Assembly: GCA_002503595.1 (NCBI GenBank) | Contig: DASC01000090.1 | Location: 8,944-23,221, forward strand | DNA: 14,278 bases | Reading direction: 5' to 3' | Source: Candidatus Methanogaster sp. UBA203 | Lineage (GTDB): Archaea; Halobacteriota; Methanosarcinia; Methanosarcinales; Methanogasteraceae | Shown: piece by piece, positions 1-5,797 of the stretch | Layout of the letters: each line of letters opens with the position of its first letter | Position numbering within the stretch: position 1 is the first letter of the stretch | Position numbers and translations under genes: made by a program | Notes under the pieces: model-generated | Database searches by the model: none | Told to the model about the DNA's origin: nothing | The model's input: only the letters and a program-made list of their open reading frames with translations

Positions 1-900
1 GGACTGTTCCGTATCGTCACTGATCCACTCTGAGAGGTACAATCGCTCATCTCCGTTTATATATTTCAGCGATACGACTTCCCGCTCGCCACCAGTCACC
101 ATCGCATGGTCGTCTAATTCATATCCTTCCGGCAGGTATGATGGGGTTCTCAGATCGAAAGTTAGATTCGCCCTCGCCTCATCGAGCGTCATCGTCTCAG
201 GCATCCTATCCTCAAACGATTCCTCAACAACCGTGGCTCCTTCCGGGACCTCAAATATAAACTCGCTGTCCTGGATGCCGGTGTTAAACGTTATATCCCG
301 GTATTCAACCTTCACCATTGGATTGCCGTCTGCATTGTACATCTCTGTCCCGAGTAGCATCCAGTTTTCACGATCGACCCATACGCGCGTCCTGGAGATG
401 AATTTGCGGTTAGCTTCATCTATGGGCGTTGCCTCGATCACATAAGCGCTCCGCCCGCCGACATTCTCGGTGCCCTTGTATGATATGTCGTTCTCATCCA
501 TGAGATCCTTTACGATGCTGGTGTAATCGATCTCAAACGGCTCATCCCCCATATCAGGGAGTTCCATCGTCGTCACCTGATTCTTTGCAGGGTCATACAT
601 CCACATCGTGCTGCCATTCCTGACCATCACCGTGCCTTCAAGTTCGGCTGGCTCGATGAATTCGGAGCGGGTTTTATCCGGCATTTTGGTCATGATCGTT
701 GCATGCGTGGTTTCGGTTTCCCCGGCAAACGATGTCATGACCATCGTGGCTGAAAAGTCCTCTATCGACTCCTGTTTCGCCTCCATCATAGACGCGATCT
801 CGTCTGCGGACATCTCGGACATCTGATCGACACATCCCGTGAGCAGGATGGCTGCAATGACGATTAATGCTGATGCGATCTGTTTCGTCTGTTTCTTCAT
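1..900 (-). CDS. LolA-like lipoprotein (outer membrane lipoprotein-sorting protein family, COG2834), C-terminus cut by window edge
   Basis: The minus frame is open from ATG at 900 to the window edge (300 codons, no stop). The N-terminus is a lipoprotein signal: basic MKKQTKQ, a hydrophobic stretch, then LLTGC with the lipidated Cys at residue 23. Residues 30-240 resemble the LolA/COG2834 fold: an initial stretch on 'TMVMTS...', then 'MPDKTRSEFIEP', 'GSTMWMYDPAKNQV', and a late 'TRVWVDRENWMLLGTEMYN' and 'KVEYRDITFN'. The last part ('DLRTPSYLPEGYELDD') resembles a DUF4367-type module that often follows this domain. Archaea lack an outer membrane, so the protein is probably an anchored lipid- or hydrophobic-ligand-binding protein on the cell surface, not a sorting factor. 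A GGAGG at 913-917 lies 12 nt upstream; an in-frame ATG at 912 is a less likely start. It has its own promoter and a possible operator. Confidence 0.85.
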   Translation of the reverse strand, partial: MKKQTKQIASALIVIAAILLTGCVDQMSEMSADEIASMMEAKQESIEDFSATMVMTSFAGETETTHATIMTKMPDKTRSEFIEPAELEGTVMVRNGSTMWMYDPAKNQVTTMELPDMGDEPFEIDYTSIVKDLMDENDISYKGTENVGGRSAYVIEATPIDEANRKFISRTRVWVDRENWMLLGTEMYNADGNPMVKVEYRDITFNTGIQDSEFIFEVPEGATVVEESFEDRMPETMTLDEARANLTFDLRTPSYLPEGYELDDHAMVTGGEREVVSLKYINGDERLYLSEWISDDTEQS

Positions 901-938
901 CTGTTCTCTCATCCTCCGATATTGTTTCTGTTCTTGAA

Positions 939-975
939 GTTACTTATTTCTAACTCCATGTTAGATATAAGTAAC
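939..975. promoter_or_regulatory. 16-bp inverted repeat, candidate operator of the LolA-like gene
   Basis: The left arm GTTACTTATTTCTAAC (939-954) and right arm GTTAGATATAAGTAAC (960-975) are reverse complements at 15 of 16 positions, with a 5-nt spacer. The repeat begins a few bases downstream of the TATA box of the minus-strand promoter and covers the expected start site near 960. This is a typical position for a dimeric archaeal repressor to block transcription. A role as a 5' leader hairpin is the alternative. Confidence 0.6.
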
Positions 976-980
976 ATTGG

Positions 981-997
981 AGTATATAAAAGTTTCG
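981..997 (-). promoter_or_regulatory. BRE/TATA promoter of the LolA-like gene
   Basis: On the minus strand this reads CCGAAACTTTTATATACT, a good archaeal BRE (purine-rich CGAAAC) plus TATA box. Transcription would start about 25 nt downstream, near 960, giving a leader of about 60 nt before ATG at 900. Confidence 0.65.
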
Positions 998-1072
998 GAA
1001 CTATGCCTGACGGTCGCGGTTACATGGCATCCTACGTCCATGGACTTACAATGGTGGCTACATTGCAACTTA

Positions 1073-1345
1073 TCAAATTCCGGATATGGCGCCGGCTATG
1101 ATGCCAAATGCAACTACCAGAAGAACGGCTATTAAAATACCTATTATAAGCGTAACGATCCCATAAACAGTCATCTGCCCGTAATAACCACAAATAGTCC
1201 AGAATGGGGTTATTTTATCATTTGACATCGATTTATGAATTAACCACCCTATTCCACATGGAACCAACATTAAATTCAGGGAAATTGCACCAACTATTAC
1301 ATAACCAATATTTGGCTCTTTAATCGTTATTATTTCACCAGCCAT
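1073..1345 (-). CDS. small membrane protein of unknown function
   Basis: A 90-residue protein with two hydrophobic stretches: residues about 14-35 (YVIVGAISLNLMLVPCGIGWLI) and about 58-88 (a long run of I, L, V, A and G after 'YGQMTVYG'). A polar loop (HKSMSNDKITPFW) lies between them. ATG at 1345 is preceded by GAGGTGAT (1351-1358) at good spacing, which supports real translation. A TATA-like AGTTTTATC on the minus strand at about 1392-1400 could give it a separate promoter. The gene sits alone between dapB and the lipoprotein gene. I do not recognise a family, and nothing in the sequence suggests an enzyme. Confidence 0.6.
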   Translation of the reverse strand: MAGEIITIKEPNIGYVIVGAISLNLMLVPCGIGWLIHKSMSNDKITPFWTICGYYGQMTVYGIVTLIIGILIAVLLVVAFGIIAGAISGI

Positions 1346-1421
1346 ACACGATCACCTCAAATATCATCTCTCCAGGAGTTTTTCTGGGAAACTGATAAAA
1401 CTTTCCACCCTGATGGGATTG

Positions 1422-1448
1422 TCAACCCAGGCGTTGGTGTCGGGTTGA
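1422..1448 (-). terminator. weak hairpin downstream of dapB
   Basis: TCAACCC (1422-1428) and GGGTTGA (1442-1448) form a perfect 7-bp stem with a 13-nt loop. It lies about 40 nt past the dapB stop. No strong T-run follows on the minus strand, so it is a possible end or processing signal only. Confidence 0.25.
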
Positions 1449-1487
1449 GACCCTGGTTATCTATACTGTACCTGTGTACCACCGAGA

Positions 1488-2285
1488 TCACAGCCCGAGA
1501 ACCTCTTCCATGCCGTGTATCCCGGGCGGCGCATCCATCACCCACCGCGCGGCTCTGATCGCACCGCCTGCGAACGCCTGCCTGCTGTGCGCCTGATGCT
1601 TAATCTCGATCCGCTCGCCATCCCCTGCAAATAGCACGAGATGATCGCCGATGATGTCGCCGCCCCGGATCGCGTGGATGCCGATCTCATCACCCCGCGG
1701 AGCGATCCCCTCACGCCCGTAGACCAGTTCTTTTCCCCCGAGAACCTTGCTGATCACGTCAGCCGCACGCATCGCTGTTCCTGATGGTGCATCCTTCTTG
1801 TGGCGGTGGTGCGCCTCAACGATCTCGATGTCCCAGTCGCCGATGTATGCGGCGGCTTCTAGAAGTAGTTTCCAGAAGACGTTGACTCCGACCGAGAAAT
1901 TAGGTGCAATCACGGCAGGGACGTTTCCGGCTATGATCTCTGCGATCTCCTCCTGATATGGTTCGAGACCGGTCGTCCCGAGAACGATGGCAACACCGTT
2001 ATCTACAGCGGCTCTGACGTTTCCGACAGCGGCATCCGCTATTGTGAAGTCGATCAGAACGTCCGGGGAAGTGCTCGCAAGCAGCGCATCGATCAGCAGG
2101 GCATCTGATACCCGGACATCGCCTGCGCCAGCAGCGACACCAGCACCCGTACCCGCACCAACCGGCATCCCGATGTCATGGATGTCAAACGCTGCCACCA
2201 GTTCCATATCTGGCGCACCGCCGACATTCTCGATTATAAGCGAGCCCATGCGCCCGAGTGCGCCTGTTACTGCAACTGTTATCAT
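1488..2285 (-). CDS. dapB: 4-hydroxy-tetrahydrodipicolinate reductase
   Basis: DapB makes tetrahydrodipicolinate with NAD(P)H in the lysine/diaminopimelate pathway in the cytoplasm. The 265-residue length matches the family. Visible motifs are the Rossmann loop VTGALGRMG (residues 6-14), DFT (79-81), the GTTGL nucleotide/substrate loop (103-107), APNFSVGVN (127-135), and the family signature EAHHRHKKDAPSGT (157-170) with the catalytic His pair (159/160) and Lys (163/164). ATG at 2285 follows AGGTGATAT at good spacing. The gene lies 80 nt downstream of engB and has its own TATA box, so it may be transcribed both from engB and alone. The Gly/Ala-rich stretch at residues 42-55 matches a loop that is also glycine-rich in bacterial DapB. 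Confidence 0.96.
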   Translation of the reverse strand: MITVAVTGALGRMGSLIIENVGGAPDMELVAAFDIHDIGMPVGAGTGAGVAAGAGDVRVSDALLIDALLASTSPDVLIDFTIADAAVGNVRAAVDNGVAIVLGTTGLEPYQEEIAEIIAGNVPAVIAPNFSVGVNVFWKLLLEAAAYIGDWDIEIVEAHHRHKKDAPSGTAMRAADVISKVLGGKELVYGREGIAPRGDEIGIHAIRGGDIIGDHLVLFAGDGERIEIKHQAHSRQAFAGGAIRAARWVMDAPPGIHGMEEVLGL

Positions 2286-2302
2286 GATATCACCTTTACC
2301 AT
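2282..2302 (-). other. possible 6-codon leader ORF overlapping dapB start
   Basis: An ATG at 2302 follows AGGTGATC (2305-2312) and reads MVKVIS, then TGA, whose bases overlap the dapB ATG as ATGA. It could couple translation to dapB, or be chance. Confidence 0.25.
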
Positions 2303-2330
2303 AAGATCACCTGTATCTATCCCCCGGTCA

Positions 2331-2344
2331 TCTAATATATTCGC
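2331..2344 (-). promoter_or_regulatory. TATA promoter of dapB
   Basis: The minus strand reads GCGAATATATTAGA. A start about 25 nt downstream falls near 2311, at or just before the Shine-Dalgarno of the mini-ORF, so the dapB leader would be short. Confidence 0.5.
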
Positions 2345-2365
2345 ACCATGGATGCTGCCCGCCCT

Positions 2366-2971
2366 TCAGACCGTCCTGAACTGCCCGAACAGATTGTCCC
2401 GCCCGATCCGGTGCAGTCTGGATCGCACGAGTGCGGAAAGCTGCGACACATCTCCTTTCTTCGCAGATACCGGCGCAACCGTATCGATCCACTGCCTCCA
2501 TGGCGGGAGAAAGTCGAAACGCTCCACGATCTGATCGAGCGCATGGTCTCGATCGGTTATCAGATCCATCTTGTTTGCCGCGATAACCGTATCGATATCG
2601 AGATCAGACAAAAATTCAAACAATTCAATATCAACCGGTATCTCACCCCTTTCTGACCATCGGTCTACGATCTCGCAGAAAACGCTTGCATCGACCACCT
2701 GAACGGCACAGAGGATGCGGCCGCAGTTGTCTTCGATATAATGGACGATCGAATTCTTTATGCGCTCCTGAACCACATCCGGGACGCCGTGCAGAAATCC
2801 GTAACCCGGCAGATCGGTTATCAACAGATCCCTAAACGTTATATGAGTCGGTTTCCTCGTGACGCCGGGGCGCCTCCCTGTTCTGACGCTTCTGCCGGTC
2901 AATCTCTTGATCAGCGACGACTTCCCGACGTTTGATCTGCCCGCGAAGATGATCTCATGGTTGATTGCCAT
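2366..2971 (-). CDS. engB: EngB/YsxC-family ribosome-biogenesis GTPase
   Basis: A TRAFAC-class small GTPase; bacterial EngB helps assemble the large ribosomal subunit, and the archaeal role is inferred from this. All G motifs are present in its 201 residues: G1 GRSNVGKSS (11-19), G2 Thr38, G3 DLPGYG (53-58), G4 NKMD (133-136) and G5 SAKKG (169-173). The 'TGRRPGVTRKP' and 'GYGF' segments are typical of EngB rather than of Era or EngA. ATG at 2971 is preceded by GAGGTTAAC. The first 17 nt overlap the end of the small basic gene upstream, so the two are probably cotranscribed, and dapB follows. Confidence 0.95.
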   Translation of the reverse strand: MAINHEIIFAGRSNVGKSSLIKRLTGRSVRTGRRPGVTRKPTHITFRDLLITDLPGYGFLHGVPDVVQERIKNSIVHYIEDNCGRILCAVQVVDASVFCEIVDRWSERGEIPVDIELFEFLSDLDIDTVIAANKMDLITDRDHALDQIVERFDFLPPWRQWIDTVAPVSAKKGDVSQLSALVRSRLHRIGRDNLFGQFRTV

Positions 2972-3179
2972 CTCTGTTAACCTCGATATGCTTACTCGTC
3001 CGGATCGTGACTGCTTTTGAACGGCTCTTCATCGCCAGATACTCTTTTCGATCCAGTTGGAAGTTCTTTGAACTGCTCAGAAAGCTGTTTATAAGCGATG
3101 CCTGCTGCCTGCTCCAGACCTCATTTGGCACCGATTTCACCCACTTGCTGTAACGCCGTATAAATGTCAGACGCTCCAT
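2955..3179 (-). CDS. small basic protein paired with the nucleotidyltransferase
   Basis: From ATG at 3179 this gives 74 residues (MERLTFIRRYSKWVKSV...), rich in Lys, Arg and Ser and predicted mostly helical. Key features are 'WVKSVPNEVWSRQQASLINS' and a basic tail around 'AMKSRSKAV'. A purine-rich AACAGAGAG lies upstream of this start. An earlier in-frame ATG at 3212 would overlap the nucleotidyltransferase gene by 17 nt and has no clear ribosome site. It starts 16 nt after the nucleotidyltransferase stop and overlaps engB by 17 nt. No family is recognised with certainty. By position it is a candidate partner or antitoxin of the nucleotidyltransferase; that is inference from context. Confidence 0.55.
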   Translation of the reverse strand: MERLTFIRRYSKWVKSVPNEVWSRQQASLINSFLSSSKNFQLDRKEYLAMKSRSKAVTIRTSKHIEVNRDGNQP

Positions 3180-3195
3180 GCGGTTCTGCTCTCTG

Positions 3196-3795
3196 TTAAA
3201 TCTCAATTCCATAATCGGTTGCATCCACATCAAACTCTTTAAGGAAATTTTTCAGAGTTTTTCTGTCTATTGTCTCTTTAAAAATCTCATGCAAGTAAAT
3301 GGCATCTTCTATATCTTTATCTCCACTCAGGTATAATTTATAGGGTATCTGTAATTCTATTGGTGATATTTTCATTTCATGGTCACCTATCATAACTTTC
3401 AGGGAGTTTTTGAGTGAAAAATTGTCAAAATAATCTTTTACAAATTTCAATTCGATGTTTGGTATTATTTCATCGATTTTTGCGATTCTTACTGCAAGAT
3501 TTTCGTTTAGCATGTTGAATAAATCGTTTTGATCGTCGGAATTCAAAAACCAGTAATTTCTTTCTGTTAAATCGTTGAAGAATCTCTCGAACATTCCGCT
3601 GTCTATTTTTTCTATGATTATGTCGATATCCTCTGTGCCTCTCGCCCGGCCGAACAGGATCGTGACATAGCCGCTTACTATGACGTAGTCTGTGTACGCC
3701 TTCAGTACGCTGAGGAAGTCGAGTACGAATGTGTCCAACCCGGAGAGCGTTTTATTCGTCAGGCGGATTCCGTTGTGGGTGTGCTGGATGTTCAT
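3196..3795 (-). CDS. AbiEii/DUF6036-like nucleotidyltransferase
   Basis: A 199-residue protein with a Pol-beta-type nucleotidyltransferase signature near the N-terminus: SGYVTILFGRARGTEDIDII (residues 41-60), matching the G-G/Y...R.T.DiDi pattern of AbiEii and DUF6036 proteins, with Asp56 and Asp58 as likely metal ligands. The C-terminal half is charged and helical ('SPIELQIPYKLYLSGDKDIEDAIYLHEIF'), again like these families, where a Lys in such a segment is conserved. Members act as toxins that modify tRNA or other substrates, or are uncharacterised. The coding strand is clearly AT-richer than dapB, engB and coaBC, with many AAA, AAT, TTT and ATA codons, which suggests transfer. The gene is followed closely by a small basic gene. 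No convincing Shine-Dalgarno precedes ATG at 3795. Confidence 0.7.
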   Translation of the reverse strand: MNIQHTHNGIRLTNKTLSGLDTFVLDFLSVLKAYTDYVIVSGYVTILFGRARGTEDIDIIIEKIDSGMFERFFNDLTERNYWFLNSDDQNDLFNMLNENLAVRIAKIDEIIPNIELKFVKDYFDNFSLKNSLKVMIGDHEMKISPIELQIPYKLYLSGDKDIEDAIYLHEIFKETIDRKTLKNFLKEFDVDATDYGIEI

Positions 3796-4249
3796 TTTTG
3801 GTAGCTTTTTGTCGAATAGAATCGAAACCGAGTACTTCTTTCACGGGTGCAAGTCAAATTTTTTTACCGTGAATTTCCTGTTGTTTCAATTTCTGAATTT
3901 CTGGCGTTTTGACTAACTGATTACCAGATTTAGTTATATTCTCTCCAAATATCTCTCCCATGTCCTAATTAAGTATGCTCACCGTGAACACGTCTTTCCT
4001 GAGCGACGAACTCGAAGAGATGTTCATATCACACGTCGTATCAGGATATCTAATCTCGGGTGGGCTGGTGTCAGTGGGGCGGTGCCAGGTGGTACGGCTA
4101 TCCGAAAAATTCGCAAATCCCCTGATCCCTGTACCAGCGCACGTCCGGACATGTCCAAAACCATTATGTGAAATTACACGCACCACGGTAGTAATAAGGA
4201 TTGATAAAATCACTCTCCGAAAGGATTTAAGAAAAAACCGGTGCATCTG
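3796..4249. other. gene-poor gap between divergent nucleotidyltransferase and coaBC
   Basis: This 454-nt stretch separates divergent transcription units. The part to about 3965 is AT-rich and must hold the promoter of the minus-strand nucleotidyltransferase; AATATAACTAAA on the minus strand near 3930-3941 is a weak TATA candidate but lies far upstream. From 3975 an open frame of 91 codons runs into the coaBC start (10-nt overlap). It has no ribosome site, resembles nothing I know and is probably chance. GGATTTAAGAAA (4223-4234) is a plausible TATA for coaBC and would give an almost leaderless mRNA. Confidence 0.5.
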
Positions 4250-5554
4250 ATGGATTTTACGAAACATCTCGCAGATAAGACGATCGTGCTTGGCATAACA
4301 GGCAGCATCGCTGCTGTGCGAACCATCGAACTGGCGCATGAACTGATCCGCCGAGGGGCTACGGTGCAGGCGGTGATGACCGAACCTGCGGAGCGCATCA
4401 TCCACCCGGACGCGATCGAATGCGCAACAGGGCGCGCTGCGATCACCGGGTGGACTGGCAGGGTTTCGTGGGTCGAGTACTGCGGTGGTGGTGGTGGCAG
4501 TGATGGTGGTGGTGGCGACGGTGATTGCAGCGGAGGTGGTGTAAGGGCCGCTGACCTGCTGCTGATTGTGCCGTGTACTGCAAGCACGATCGGGAAGATT
4601 GCGCACGGCATCCCTGACACGCTCGTCTCGATATTTGCCACAACAGCGATCGGCGCAGGGGTTCCTGTCATCGTAGCGCCTGCCATGCACGAGAGCATGT
4701 ACAACCCGATCGTACGCGGGAACATCGGGATCCTGCGGGATCAGGGAGTCACAATCGTGGGTCCCGTTATCGAGGAAGGGAAAGCAAAGATCGCTCCTAA
4801 CGATGATATCGTGCGGTGGGCAGAGCGGGCGCTTGGCGGCTACGCGCTTTCCGGCATCCGGATACTGATTACGGGCGGCGCGACCGCAGAGCCGATCGAT
4901 CCTGTGCGCATCATCACGAGCAGGGCATCAGGTCGGATGGGGGCTGCACTTGCTTACGAGGCGTTCCGGCGCGGGGCTGATGTGACGCTTGTGCACAGCG
5001 GGCGGATCGGTTTTGCCGGTATCAGGGAGGTGTATGTGGAGACTGCAGAAGAGATGACGGGTGCGGTTCTTGGCGAGCTTGAGGGCAGAGAGGGGGGCGG
5101 TGCTATAGATGGGTACGATCTGCTGATCAGCGCTGCTGCGATCTCGGATTATACGCTCGATCCTGCCGCCGATAAAATCAAGTCGGGCAGCCAACTGACG
5201 CTTGACCTGCGCCCGACACGGAAGTTGCTTGAGGCGGTGCAGGATGCGTATCCTGATCTGGCGGTCGTCGGGTTCAAACTGGAGACTGCCGGGGGCGAAG
5301 CGTTGATCGAGCGTGCGAAGGAGGTGATGGATCGCTATGGACTTCTTATGGTTGTTGCGAATACTGCTGAAAATATGGGTGGCGGCGAGGGGGAGGTCTG
5401 GATCATCACTGATGGGGGACGCAATCTTATTCATGCCGGCGGCACGAAAGACGCGATTGCGGCTGCGGTATTTGATTCTGTCGAGCAGGTGGTGGGGTTG
5501 GCGGGCGATGAATGTCACGAGTGTGCCGAACAAAATGCGCCATCCAGCTGGTGA
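4250..5554 (+). CDS. coaBC: bifunctional phosphopantothenoylcysteine decarboxylase / phosphopantothenate-cysteine ligase
   Basis: CoaBC joins cysteine to phosphopantothenate and decarboxylates the product in coenzyme A synthesis. The N-terminal flavoprotein (CoaC) half shows the FMN-binding ITGSIAAVRTIEL, PCTASTIGKIAHG, and PAMHESMY, the archaeal version of the bacterial PAMN..M active-site loop. The CoaB half shows ITGGATAEPIDPVR and SRASGRMG, then SAAAISDY, DKIKSG, GFKLET and ANTAENMG. ATG at 4250 is chosen because GGTG lies six nt upstream; an in-frame GTG at 4241 would add three residues. Length is 434 residues, long for the family partly because of a Gly/Asp-rich insertion at residues 78-97. 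It is transcribed away from the nucleotidyltransferase and seems monocistronic. Confidence 0.95.
   Translation: MDFTKHLADKTIVLGITGSIAAVRTIELAHELIRRGATVQAVMTEPAERIIHPDAIECATGRAAITGWTGRVSWVEYCGGGGGSDGGGGDGDCSGGGVRAADLLLIVPCTASTIGKIAHGIPDTLVSIFATTAIGAGVPVIVAPAMHESMYNPIVRGNIGILRDQGVTIVGPVIEEGKAKIAPNDDIVRWAERALGGYALSGIRILITGGATAEPIDPVRIITSRASGRMGAALAYEAFRRGADVTLVHSGRIGFAGIREVYVETAEEMTGAVLGELEGREGGGAIDGYDLLISAAAISDYTLDPAADKIKSGSQLTLDLRPTRKLLEAVQDAYPDLAVVGFKLETAGGEALIERAKEVMDRYGLLMVVANTAENMGGGEGEVWIITDGGRNLIHAGGTKDAIAAAVFDSVEQVVGLAGDECHECAEQNAPSSW
4481..4540 (+). repeat. coaBC: GGT/GAT-rich low-complexity tract inside coaBC
   Basis: Imperfect GGTGGTGGT runs encode a Gly/Asp/Ser stretch between two cysteines 15 residues apart (residues 78 and 93 of CoaBC), in the loop just before 'RAADLLLIVPCTAS'. 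The tract stays in frame and looks like replication slippage tolerated in a surface loop. Confidence 0.8.
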
Positions 5555-5745
5555 AAATCCAACCTGGTGAAAGGTTAGCCACCACCTCAGAACTGACTGT
5601 GTGGAAGCTCATAGTAACTTCATAGCCAAGAATACGGCAGGGGGCGCAGTTATCGAGCTCTACTCGACATTACACGGAAGAAATTCGTGCGATTCGCCAA
5701 AACATGTTCATTCATGTCTGATACAAGCACCAGAGCCAATTCAAC

Positions 5746-5773
5746 AGTCATATAAGTGCAAGAAGGTTTATGT
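5746..5773 (+). promoter_or_regulatory. two TATA-like elements before the PKD gene
   Basis: CATATAAG (about 5749-5756) and AAGGTTTATGTG (5763-5774) are both plausible TATA boxes. They predict starts near 5777 and 5794, so the mRNA would have a short leader or none, consistent with the lack of a Shine-Dalgarno before ATG 5798. The remaining sequence back to coaBC (from 5555) shows no supported gene. Confidence 0.4.
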
Positions 5774-5797
5774 GATTACACTGCTCATGATTGCATT

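Noticed and set aside
2121..2165. Gly/Ala-rich stretch in DapB as a second slippage insertion
   Set aside because: Bacterial DapB has a Gly/Ala-rich loop at the same place, so it is within normal family variation.
3965..4690. Long minus-strand open frames antisense to the coaBC start, including a His-rich one (4443-4643)
   Set aside because: They mirror the GGT-rich tract and codon bias of coaBC and have no ribosome site or family match.
5561..5576. AACCT/AGGTT hairpin after coaBC
   Set aside because: A 5-bp stem with no T-run; not distinguishable from chance.
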